Assembly (NCBI RefSeq): GCF_025506355.1
Contig: NZ_JANZYP010000012.1
Coordinates: 1-64,000, forward strand
DNA from: Sphaerisporangium corydalis
Lineage (GTDB): Bacteria > Actinomycetota > Actinomycetes > Streptosporangiales > Streptosporangiaceae
Direction of reading: 5' to 3'
DNA: 64,000 nt
Every line of letters begins with the position of its first letter. The stretch's first letter is position 1. Of the stretch, positions 1 to 7,138 are shown in pieces. Under the pieces are notes generated by a model. The model did no database searches. It was given only the letters and a program-made list of their open reading frames with translations, and was not told the DNA's origin. The translations under genes and the position numbers were made by a program.

Positions 1-416
1 CCCCGCCGGCCCCGCCTCCCGTGCCGACGCCACCGCCTGCGCCGACCCCGCCGCCCGTCCCCACGCCGCCGCCCACTCCGGCGCCGCCGCCGACCCGCGC
101 GCCCACCGCTTCACCGGCGCCGAGAGAGACGCCGCCTGCCAGGGAGACACGTGCCCCCGTCCCGTCGCGGGCCCCCGTCCCGTCGGCCCGGCCCGTCGTG
201 CACGTTCCGGCCCGGCCACGGGCGCCGGGCAGTCCCTCGCCGTCGCGGCCCCCGGCGAAGCCGCGGCCCACCCCCTCGGTTGCCGTCCCCGCCCCCCGCG
301 TCCGCGCCCTGCACGCCGAGGCCCTCCCGCGCCACCGGAGCCCGCTGGGCACGGTCCTGGTCATGGTCGTCCTCTCCCTGGTGATCGCCATCGCCACCGG
401 CCTCGCCTTCCGGTAA
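1..416 (+). CDS. C-terminal part of a proline-rich, tail-anchored protein (5' end outside window)
   Basis: The reading frame is open from base 3 of the window and stops with TAA at 414-416, so only the C-terminal end is present. About 100 residues are a Pro/Ala/Thr/Arg-rich low-complexity stretch, starting as P-T-P-P-P type repeats. A single hydrophobic segment (LGTVLVMVVLSLVIAIATGL) follows and ends two residues before the C-terminus. This arrangement fits a membrane protein whose soluble N-terminal domain lies upstream; disordered Pro-rich linkers next to a membrane helix are common in actinobacterial sensor or kinase-like proteins. No catalytic domain is visible here, so the function is unknown. 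A start at the GTG at 21 is possible but unlikely, because the frame continues upstream. Confidence 0.6.
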   Translation, partial: PPAPPPVPTPPPAPTPPPVPTPPPTPAPPPTRAPTASPAPRETPPARETRAPVPSRAPVPSARPVVHVPARPRAPGSPSPSRPPAKPRPTPSVAVPAPRVRALHAEALPRHRSPLGTVLVMVVLSLVIAIATGLAFR

Positions 417-486
417 CCCCGCCCGCGCGAAGCCCCGCCCGCACGAAGCCCCGCCGCACGGGCCGGTGGTGACGGGTCGTCGAGGT

Positions 487-610
487 CGAAAGTTTCAGAG
501 AAGGTGATCGGTTTCGAGGGGTCTTCGCAGGTCCACGTGGTTCATGACTGGTTCTCTCACCTGGTGTCTTGTCGGCTGAAACGTTCCGGCCGATACTCCG
601 GAATGTTTCA
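487..610. promoter_or_regulatory. Candidate operator/hairpin region upstream of the esterase gene
   Basis: Two symmetric elements lie in the leader of the esterase gene. At 487-496 is CGAAAGTTTC, whose core GAAAGTTTC is palindromic; similar GAAA-N-TTTC sites are associated with LacI-type regulators of plant-polymer genes in actinomycetes (family knowledge, not tested here). At 577-589 and 598-610 are 13-bp inverted arms (TGAAACGTTCCGG and CCGGAATGTTTCA, one mismatch) around an 8-bp spacer. The second element ends 47 bp before the ATG, so it could be an operator or an mRNA hairpin. Confidence 0.4.
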
Positions 611-657
611 GGGACGGTCGCGAGATCGGCCCACCGAGCCGGAGGGCAGGACAACGC

Positions 658-1971
658 ATGAGGATGAGAGCACGATTGGCGGGGCTCGTCGCCACCGCCC
701 TGGCGCTGGTCGTCGCGGGGCTCGTCACCGCGTCGCCCGCGGCGCCCGCGTCACTGGTCGAGGTCACCGGCTTCGGCACCAACCCCACGAACCTGCGGAT
801 GCACCTGTACGTCCCGAACACCGTGACCTCCCGGCCGGCGATCCTCGTGGCCGTGCACTACTGCACGGGTTCGGGCCCCGCCTTCTACTCGGGCACGGAG
901 TTCGCCTCCCTGGCCGACCGGTACGGCTTCATCGTCGTCTACCCGTCGGCGACCAGGAGCGGAAGCTGTTTCGACGTCTCCTCGCCGCAGGCGCTGAGGC
1001 ATGACGGCGGCAGCGACCCCGTCGGCATCGTGTCGATGGTCAGGTACGTCGAGCAGCACAACAACGGTGACCCCGACCGGGTGTACGTCACCGGTGCCTC
1101 GTCGGGCGCCATGATGACCAACGTCCTGCTGGGCGACTACCCGGACGTGTTCAAGGCCGGGTCCGCGTTCATGGGCGTGCCCTTCGCGTGCTTCGCTACC
1201 ACCGACGGCTCCTCCTGGAACAGCGCGTGCGCCAACGGGCAGATCACCAAGACCCCGCAGCAGTGGGGCGACCTGGTGCGCGGGGCCTTCCCCGGGTACA
1301 CCGGCGCCCGTCCCCGGATGCAGGTCTGGCACGGCACCGAAGACGCCACCCTCCGGTACCCGAACTTCCAGGAGGAGATCAAGCAGTGGACCAACGTCCA
1401 CGGCCTCAGCCAGACCGCCACGTTCACCGACCGCCCGCAGTCGTCCTGGACCCGCACCCGCTACGGGGGCACCGGCACGACGGTCCCGGTGGAGGCCGTG
1501 AGCGTGCAGGGCGTCGGGCACAGCCTCCCGACCAGCGGCATGGCGCTGGCGGCCGTGCAGTTCCTCGGCCTGGCGGGCGGGTCGCCCACCCCCACCCCGA
1601 CCCCGACCACCACGCCGACGCCGACGCCGACCCCCACACCGACGGGCGGGACCGGCCCGTGCCTGGTCACCTACACGATGAACACCTGGAACACGGGGTT
1701 CACGACCGCGGTGACGATCGCCAACACCGGCACGACGACGATCAGTGACTGGACCCTGGCGTTCACCCTCCCCAGCGGGCAGGCGGTCACCTCCGCGTGG
1801 AACGCCACCGTCACGCCCACGAGCGGCGCGGTGAGCGCGCGGAACGCCGGGTACAACGGGACCATCGCACCGGGCGCGTCGGCGAGCTTCGGCTTCCAGG
1901 CGACGCACACCGGGAACACGGCCGAACCGGCCGCGTTCAGCATCGGCGGCACGGCCTGCGCGGTCGGCTGA
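658..1971 (+). CDS. Secreted CE1/PHB-depolymerase-type esterase with C-terminal CBM2
   Basis: This 437-residue exported enzyme probably removes acetyl or feruloyl groups from plant polysaccharide. Residues 1-31 form a signal peptide with basic start, hydrophobic core and an A-x-A end. The alpha/beta-hydrolase domain carries the nucleophile motif G-A-S-S-G (Ser about 148) and a late histidine in VGHSLP (about 283), typical of the PHB-depolymerase/CE1 esterase fold. A Thr-Pro linker of about 25 residues (about 307-332) leads to a family 2 carbohydrate-binding module with paired cysteines near its ends (CLVTY and TACAVG) and conserved tryptophans. The start is supported by an AGGAC sequence upstream. 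The CBM2 argues for a polysaccharide rather than a PHB substrate; the exact ester bond cannot be told from sequence. Confidence 0.85.
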   Translation: MRMRARLAGLVATALALVVAGLVTASPAAPASLVEVTGFGTNPTNLRMHLYVPNTVTSRPAILVAVHYCTGSGPAFYSGTEFASLADRYGFIVVYPSATRSGSCFDVSSPQALRHDGGSDPVGIVSMVRYVEQHNNGDPDRVYVTGASSGAMMTNVLLGDYPDVFKAGSAFMGVPFACFATTDGSSWNSACANGQITKTPQQWGDLVRGAFPGYTGARPRMQVWHGTEDATLRYPNFQEEIKQWTNVHGLSQTATFTDRPQSSWTRTRYGGTGTTVPVEAVSVQGVGHSLPTSGMALAAVQFLGLAGGSPTPTPTPTTTPTPTPTPTPTGGTGPCLVTYTMNTWNTGFTTAVTIANTGTTTISDWTLAFTLPSGQAVTSAWNATVTPTSGAVSARNAGYNGTIAPGASASFGFQATHTGNTAEPAAFSIGGTACAVG

Positions 1972-2054
1972 CGGCACACGGCGGCCCACTACGACAACGG
2001 CGGGCCGCGACGACGACGACGGCGGCGGCGGGCCGTGGGGCCGGACGCCCGAAT

Positions 2055-2134
2055 GGGCGCCCCCTGATGGGGGCGCCCGTAAGGGTCGTCCGAACGACCG
2101 AAAGCCGGCTGCGGGGCGCGCCACCCCGCAGCCG
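2055..2134. terminator. Cluster of three perfect hairpins between convergent genes
   Basis: Three back-to-back inverted repeats lie between the esterase and the convergent TIGR03118-like gene. 2055-2064/2069-2078 has a 10-bp stem and TGAT loop. 2084-2089/2094-2099 has a 6-bp stem and CCGA loop. 2106-2116/2124-2134 has an 11-bp stem and 7-nt loop. None has a clear T-tract, so they would act as stem-only (I-shaped) bidirectional terminators, which are common in high-GC actinobacteria. Confidence 0.6.
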
Positions 2135-2241
2135 ACTTCCGCTCATTCGGGCGGGTCGTACTGTTCTTCAGAATTAATGGTGAATCCTCAGTCCCCAGGA
2201 GCCCTCAGCAGGAGCGACTCGGTGACGTCCACCCCCTTCGG

Positions 2242-3423
2242 TCAGTAGTTGGAGTTGGAGGACGGTGAAGCGGAAGGCGTGGCACTGGGCGAGCCGGTCG
2301 GCGTCGTCGAGGTGCCGTTGGCCGCGTCGGCGGGCATGATCAGGCCGACCAGGCCGTGCTGGGTCTTCTGGATGCCGGCGGAGAACCAGAGCGCGTTCTC
2401 GCCGCCGCTGGCGGCCGTGCCCTGCTCCAGGTCCCACAGGCCCTCGATCGCGATGGCCTTGCCGTCGGCCTTGCGCAGCGGGCCGAGGTAGCGGCCGTTC
2501 CTCGGGTTGTAGGCGTTGATCCAGCCGTCACCGAAGTTGCCGACGAGCACCGCGCCGGAGAAGGCGCCGAAGCCCTGGGGAGCCTTGATCATGGCCCACG
2601 GCGCGTTCAGGGCGCCCCGGGCGGCGAGGCGTCCGGTGAAGCGGCCGGAAGGCGTGAACCGGCTGACGAAGCCGAGGCCCTTGCCCGCGATGGACTTGCC
2701 CGTCTCCGAGTCCCACTTGGCGTACGCGACGTAGACGGCGTTCCCGACGATCTCGACGTTGTAGGCGTGGTAGTCGCTGGGCAGTGCCCGGTCGCGGAAC
2801 GCCCACTTCGACAGCCGCACGCGGCTGAAGTCGTCGTCGAAGACGTGGATCCGGTTGTGCGCGAAGTCGGCCGCGAGCAGGAACGAGCCGCGGTTGGTCC
2901 GCATCATCGCGAGGCCCTTGTAGTCCGCCTTGCGGGTGAAGGCCGCGATGATCGCGCTACCGGGGTTCACTTCGGCGTTCCAGCCGGTGATGGCGCCGCT
3001 GGGGCTGGCGAAAATGAAGGTCGCCGGACCCGACACGCCCTTGCTGGAGATCTCGAAGCCCTCTTCACCGTTGAAGACCTGGCCTGTCGGCGCGCCGCCG
3101 GGGATGGCGACCTCGGTCTTCTCCTTGGTGAGCTGGCTCGCGCCGCCCGAGTACACGGTCGCAGAGCCGGTGCCCGCGTTGGAGACCCACAGCGTCTTGC
3201 CCATGGCCAGACCCCAGGGGTTGACCAGCTTGGGGTCGGTGACGTCCGCCTTGCCCGCCACGTCCGAGATCAGCGGGAGCTCGGCGAAGCGCGTCTGTGT
3301 GTGTGAGGTGGTGGACTTGGTGGACTCCTTGGACTGCGGGGACTCAGCGTGCGCCGGGATCGTGCCGGTGGAAATGCCCAGGACGAGTGCCGCAGCGGCG
3401 AGCGTGGCGATGCGTGGCCGCAT
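2242..3423 (-). CDS. Exported TIGR03118-like beta-propeller protein
   Basis: A 393-residue exported protein of unknown biochemical role. The ATG at 3423 is preceded by a strong AGGAGG. Residues 1-28 are a signal peptide ending A-H-A. The body starts with the family-like segment on solids and paths (residues about 45-75: DPKLVNPWGLAMG) and shows repeated strand-turn units such as NPWG, GWNAEV, DFAHNRIHVFD and PWAMIKAPQGFG, as in TIGR03118 proteins, which resemble NHL/six-bladed propellers. The C-terminus is a short Ser/Thr/Pro-rich tail, possibly disordered. It stands alone, convergent with the esterase and downstream of the ABC operon's terminator, so it is probably transcribed from its own promoter within 3424-3523. 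Confidence 0.75.
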   Translation of the reverse strand: MRPRIATLAAAALVLGISTGTIPAHAESPQSKESTKSTTSHTQTRFAELPLISDVAGKADVTDPKLVNPWGLAMGKTLWVSNAGTGSATVYSGGASQLTKEKTEVAIPGGAPTGQVFNGEEGFEISSKGVSGPATFIFASPSGAITGWNAEVNPGSAIIAAFTRKADYKGLAMMRTNRGSFLLAADFAHNRIHVFDDDFSRVRLSKWAFRDRALPSDYHAYNVEIVGNAVYVAYAKWDSETGKSIAGKGLGFVSRFTPSGRFTGRLAARGALNAPWAMIKAPQGFGAFSGAVLVGNFGDGWINAYNPRNGRYLGPLRKADGKAIAIEGLWDLEQGTAASGGENALWFSAGIQKTQHGLVGLIMPADAANGTSTTPTGSPSATPSASPSSNSNY

Positions 3424-3523
3424 CAGGCCTCCTACTGTCGTCTGCATGTGCGTACGGACGGAGGTACGCGGCACCCTCGGGCCCGGTTCAAACGGATTCG
3501 CAATCTCTTTATGAAAACCCGAC

Positions 3524-3561
3524 GGCGCCGGGGTCCTCCCGGCGCGGAGGACCCCGGCGCC
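3524..3561 (-). terminator. Rho-independent terminator of the arabinoside ABC operon
   Basis: Perfect 16-bp inverted repeat, GGCGCCGGGGTCCTCC at 3524-3539 and its complement at 3546-3561, with a 6-nt loop. Read leftward (the direction of the operon ending at 3579), the stem is followed by GGGTTTTC, a short T-run. This is the clearest intrinsic terminator in the window. Confidence 0.85.
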
Positions 3562-3578
3562 GCGGGTGGACGCCCAGC

Positions 3579-4436
3579 TCAGGTACCGGACAGACCGGTG
3601 TGGGCGACGCTGCGAATGATGTCGCGCTGGAAGAAGACGTAGGCGACCAGCAGCGGCAGGCCGCCCAGCACGGCGGAGGCCATGATCTGCGCGTACCGCA
3701 GGCCGTAGGAGCTCTGGATCGTCGCGAGCCCCACCGGGATCGTCATCAGGTCGGGGTCGGACACCGCGAGGAACGGCCAGAAGAAGTTGTTCCACGTGAG
3801 GATGAACGTGAAGATGCCGACGGCGGCCAGCACCGGCCGGGACAGCGGCAGCACGACCTGCCAGTAGAGCCGCCAGGGGGACGCCCCGTCGACCCGCGCG
3901 GCCTCCTCCAGCTCCCGGGGCAGCCCGTCGAAGAACTTCTTCAGGATGAAGACCATCGCGGGCGCGGCCACCTGCGGGAGGATCATCGCCCAGTAGGTGT
4001 CGACGAGCCCGAGGCCGAGCATCTCGCGGAACAGCGGCACGACCAGCACCTGCGGCGGCACCATGATGCCGGCGATGACGATCCCGAACAGCGCCCTCCT
4101 GCCGCGGAACGCCGTACGGGAGAAGCCGTACGCGGCCATGCTCGCCGTGAGGAGCACGAGCACGGTGACGCCCACGGCGACGACGGTGCTGTTGAGGAAC
4201 CACCGCGCCAGGTCGCTCTCGGCGAACACCTTGCGGAACGCGTCGAAGGTGAAGGCGCCCCACCACGTCACCGGGATCCTGGTCGTGTCGCTCTCGGGCT
4301 TGAGCGCGGTGTCGACGGCCCACAGCAGCGGCGTCAGCCACAGCAGCGCGATGACCGCCGTGACGACGAGCCCGGCGGCGTTCCAGGCGCGTGCGGTCGC
4401 CTGCGGGGGCCTTCTGGGTGCCGGTACGGCGGTCAT
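3579..4436 (-). CDS. Sugar ABC transporter permease (MalG/AraQ type)
   Basis: This 285-residue inner-membrane permease is the second transmembrane subunit of a CUT1-type sugar importer. An N-terminal membrane helix (residues about 15-38) is followed by a periplasmic loop and five more helices. The EAA loop that docks on the ATPase is visible as EEAARVDGASPWRLYWQVVLPLSRP. The start is fixed by an ATGA overlap with the stop of the upstream permease. The operon order (binding protein, MalF-like, MalG-like) and the divergent GH51 gene suggest arabino-oligosaccharides as substrate. No ATPase gene is present; CUT1 systems in actinobacteria commonly share a MsiK-type ATPase encoded elsewhere. Confidence 0.88.
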   Translation of the reverse strand: MTAVPAPRRPPQATARAWNAAGLVVTAVIALLWLTPLLWAVDTALKPESDTTRIPVTWWGAFTFDAFRKVFAESDLARWFLNSTVVAVGVTVLVLLTASMAAYGFSRTAFRGRRALFGIVIAGIMVPPQVLVVPLFREMLGLGLVDTYWAMILPQVAAPAMVFILKKFFDGLPRELEEAARVDGASPWRLYWQVVLPLSRPVLAAVGIFTFILTWNNFFWPFLAVSDPDLMTIPVGLATIQSSYGLRYAQIMASAVLGGLPLLVAYVFFQRDIIRSVAHTGLSGT

Positions 4437-5371
4437 CGCGCGTCCTCTCGGCGTGACGGGAACAGCTTGAGCTGGGCGACCGACACCACGACGATGAGCA
4501 CGAAGAAGAACGACGAGATCGCCGAGGCGTAGCCGAACCTGAAGCTCGTGAAGGCGGTGTCGTACACGTACTCGAGGATGGGCCGCGCCGAGAAGGCCGG
4601 GCCGCCCGAGCCGATGTAGATGAGGTAGGCCTGGTCGAACAGCCGCAGGCTGGCCAGGAGCTGCAGCACGATGACCAGGCCGGTGGTGCGCTTGAGCAGC
4701 GGGAGCGTGATGGACCACAGGCGCTGCCACCACCCCGCGCCGTCGATCGACGCCGCCTCGTACAGGTGCTGGGGGATCTGCTGGAGCGCGGCCAGGTAGA
4801 GCAGGAAGTTGAACCCGGCCGTCCACCACAGCGTCGCGATCACCACCGAGATCATCGCCACCGAGGGGTCGCTGAGCCAGCCCTGCTCGGACAGCCCCAC
4901 GCTGGTGAGCGCCGCGTTGAGCAGGCCGAACCCGGGCTGGTAGATCCAGACCCAGATGAGCGCCATCACGCTGGCGGGCAGCAGGAACGGCATGAAGAAC
5001 GACAGCCGCCACAACCAGCGCATCGGCATGACGCGGTTGGTGAGCAACGCCATGACCAGCCCGGTCAGCACCAGCGCGGGCGTGCTGAGCGCGGTGAAGT
5101 ACAGCGTGTTGCCCAGCGCGCTCCACATCGCGGCGTCGCCGAGCATCTCGGTCCAGTTGCGCAGCCCGACGAGTTCGCCGCGCGTGCCGGTGAGGCTCTC
5201 GTTGAAGAAGCTCAGGACGAACGCCGACAGGGTGGGCCAGACGAGGAAGGCCAGGTAGAACAGCAGGAACGGCAGGACGAACAGCAGGCCGGCGGGGGCG
5301 CGGCGCCACAGCGGTGCCCTGGTCGCGGCCACGGGGACCGCCGCCGGCGCCTCGGTGGTGATGGTCGCCAT
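4433..5371 (-). CDS. Sugar ABC transporter permease (MalF/AraP type)
   Basis: A 312-residue permease with about six transmembrane helices; the first follows a short Arg-rich cytoplasmic segment (LWRRAPAGLLFVLPFLLFYL). The EAA loop reads YEAASIDGAGWWQRLWSITLPLL, the standard ATPase-docking motif. The ATG at 5371 has GAGGA just upstream. Its stop overlaps the next permease start by four bases, so the two are translationally coupled. It belongs to the CUT1 family (MalF/UgpA/AraP). Substrate inference comes only from the neighbouring arabinofuranosidase. Confidence 0.88.
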   Translation of the reverse strand: MATITTEAPAAVPVAATRAPLWRRAPAGLLFVLPFLLFYLAFLVWPTLSAFVLSFFNESLTGTRGELVGLRNWTEMLGDAAMWSALGNTLYFTALSTPALVLTGLVMALLTNRVMPMRWLWRLSFFMPFLLPASVMALIWVWIYQPGFGLLNAALTSVGLSEQGWLSDPSVAMISVVIATLWWTAGFNFLLYLAALQQIPQHLYEAASIDGAGWWQRLWSITLPLLKRTTGLVIVLQLLASLRLFDQAYLIYIGSGGPAFSARPILEYVYDTAFTSFRFGYASAISSFFFVLIVVVSVAQLKLFPSRREDAR

Positions 5372-5380
5372 CTGGTCCTC

Positions 5381-6700
5381 CTATACGGGACTCGGCGTGG
5401 AGAGCAGCTTGTCGACGGCGGACTTGAACTGGGTGAGGGCCGCCTGGGGGGTGAGCGTCCCGGCGAGCACCGACTGGAAGGCCGACCCCGCCTGGTTCTC
5501 GAAGTCCGACCCCGACCCGCTGAACCACGCGGGCGGGTCGAGCTGGACGTCGGGCGTCACGTCGCGGTACTCCGACTGCGGCTTCAGCGCCAGGTAGGCG
5601 GGGTCGGTCACCACGGGCTGGTACGCGGGCACGTGCCCGGCCCGCCCCCAGGTGACGCTGTACTTCAGCAGCTCGGCGATGAACCGGTAGGACTCCCGGG
5701 TCGTGAGGGGGTCGCGGGCCCGCTGGTGCGGCAGGACGAACGAGTGCGCGTCCCCGGAGGTGCGCGCGTTGCCGAAGATCGCCGGGAGCCGGGTCATGCT
5801 GTACGGCAGCTTGGCGGTGGTGAACGTCGCGGTCTCCCAGCCGCCGTTCCAGTGGAAGCCGGCCTTGCCGCCGGCGAAGGTCGCGATCGCGCCCGGGTAG
5901 TCGACGTCGCGGGTGGCCAGCCCTTCGGCGGTCAGGCGTCCCATGAAGGTCAGGGCCGTGAGCGCCTTGGTGTCGTCGATGCCGATGCCGGCGCCGGTCG
6001 GCAGCGTGATGTCGCCGTCCTGCTGGCGGTAGAGCGCCCAGAACAGCCGCCACGGCATCACGTCGAGGTTGTCCAGCGCGAGCCCGTAGGCGCCGGTGAC
6101 CTTCTTGGCCTTGGTGAGCGCGTCGATGACCTGGTCGGGCCCGTTCATCGGCGCCAGCCGGCCGTCGGCGCCGAGCAGCCCGGCCTTCCCGGCGATGTCG
6201 GTGTTGTAGTACATGACGAACGGGTGGGTGTCGAGCGGCAGGGCGTACAGCGCGCCGCCGACGGTGGCCCGTTCGATCAGGCCGGGCGGGAGCTGGTCCT
6301 TGGTGACGCCGAACTCGGCGAGCAGTTTCTCGTCGAAGGGGTCGAGCAGGTGGCCGGGCGCGTACCCGGCGAGCCGGGACAGGTGCAGGATCCCGACGTC
6401 GGGGGCCCGGCCGCCGGCCGCCGCCATGGCGAGCTTGGTATAGTACGGCGCGCCCCACGCGAGGGTCACCGCCTCCAGGGAGATCTCGGGGTGCCTGGCC
6501 CGGTAGTCGTCCAGCATCTTGACCATCAGCACGCCGTCCCCGCCGCCGAACAGGTTCCAGTAGCGGAGCCGGGTGGTGGCGCCGGTCACGCCGCATCCGG
6601 TCAGGGGGATCGCGCCGAGGGCGAGCGCCGTGCCCAGCACGGCTCGCCGGGTGGGTCGCGGGGGTCCGCCGGGGGTGGGTCGCGGGGGTCCGTCGGCCAT
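5381..6700 (-). CDS. Extracellular sugar-binding lipoprotein of the arabinoside ABC importer
   Basis: A 439-residue solute-binding protein of the MalE/UgpB/AraN type. The ATG at 6700 has GGAGGAG at good spacing, so the upstream in-frame extension is not used. The N-terminus has a twin-arginine-like T-R-R-A-V-L-G followed by a hydrophobic stretch and lipobox L-T-G-C (Cys about 37), so it is probably a lipid-anchored, possibly Tat-exported, receptor. The mature part begins with the typical lobe I strand LRYWNLFGGGDGV. It is the first gene of the leftward operon, ten bases before the MalF-like permease, and lies 67 bp from a perfect LacI-type palindrome, so it is probably repressed in the absence of arabinosides. 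Confidence 0.87.
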   Translation of the reverse strand: MADGPPRPTPGGPPRPTRRAVLGTALALGAIPLTGCGVTGATTRLRYWNLFGGGDGVLMVKMLDDYRARHPEISLEAVTLAWGAPYYTKLAMAAAGGRAPDVGILHLSRLAGYAPGHLLDPFDEKLLAEFGVTKDQLPPGLIERATVGGALYALPLDTHPFVMYYNTDIAGKAGLLGADGRLAPMNGPDQVIDALTKAKKVTGAYGLALDNLDVMPWRLFWALYRQQDGDITLPTGAGIGIDDTKALTALTFMGRLTAEGLATRDVDYPGAIATFAGGKAGFHWNGGWETATFTTAKLPYSMTRLPAIFGNARTSGDAHSFVLPHQRARDPLTTRESYRFIAELLKYSVTWGRAGHVPAYQPVVTDPAYLALKPQSEYRDVTPDVQLDPPAWFSGSGSDFENQAGSAFQSVLAGTLTPQAALTQFKSAVDKLLSTPSPV

Positions 6701-6766
6701 CGTCTCCTCCAGTGGGAGTCGCCAGATCATCTGAGTCCCCGAGTGGTCGTCGCGCGAACGACGATC

Positions 6767-6780
6767 TGTTAGCGCTAACA
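6767..6780. promoter_or_regulatory. LacI-family operator O1 (perfect palindrome)
   Basis: TGTTAGCGCTAACA is a perfect 14-bp palindrome with the central CG typical of LacI-family operators. It lies 67 bp upstream of the binding-protein start. No LacI gene is adjacent, so the repressor would be encoded elsewhere. Confidence 0.75.
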
Positions 6781-6944
6781 AAGGTCGATGGGAGGCGGCG
6801 GATCGATCGGTGGCGCCCGTTCCGGGCGGCCCAGCGGCGGTGCCCGCCGGCGGCGGTGGACGCCCGGCCCGGGACGCGCCTCGCCGGCCGGGCGGCCACC
6901 GGCGGACGGCACACCATTCGCGTGTTTCGCTGAGGTTTCCCGAG

Positions 6945-6958
6945 TGTTTGCGATAACA
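6945..6958. promoter_or_regulatory. LacI-family operator O2 (near-palindrome)
   Basis: TGTTTGCGATAACA matches the perfect O1 site at 12 of 14 positions and lies near the middle of the divergent intergenic region between the ABC operon and the GH51 gene. It could allow looping between O1 and O3. Confidence 0.5.
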
Positions 6959-7057
6959 CAACCACTGTCAAGGCCCTGGGGCGTCCCCGGAGGTCAGGGG
7001 CCGTGGAGGCACCAGGGAGATTGGGACGTTTTCGCCGTGGGTCCTTGACGGCCGTGA

Positions 7058-7071
7058 TGGGAGCGCTAACA
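7058..7071. promoter_or_regulatory. LacI-family operator O3 in front of the GH51 gene
   Basis: TGGGAGCGCTAACA matches O1 at 12 of 14 positions, with an intact right half-site AGCGCTAACA. It lies 67 bp upstream of the GTG start of the arabinofuranosidase, the same distance at which O1 sits from the binding-protein gene, which suggests symmetric control of both transcripts. Confidence 0.6.
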
Positions 7072-7138
7072 ATCATCCCAATTAACCCGTACGTTACAAA
7101 CCCCGACGAACCCCGGCCCGGGGCGGCCAGGAGGACCC

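Noticed and set aside
751-2124. Long antisense frame across the esterase gene
   Set aside because: High GC gives long open antisense frames; this one lacks a start with ribosome-binding site, has Arg/Gly/Pro-rich composition and no family motif, while the sense strand encodes a clear enzyme.
3297-4532. Rightward frames across the ABC permease genes
   Set aside because: Antisense of conserved permeases, with charged low-complexity composition, no membrane helices or domains; typical shadow frames.
4766-6772. 668-codon rightward frame over the sugar-binding protein and MalF-like genes
   Set aside because: Composition is dominated by Gly/Arg/Gln/Val/His and shows no domain; the leftward frames have a signal peptide, lipobox and EAA loops.
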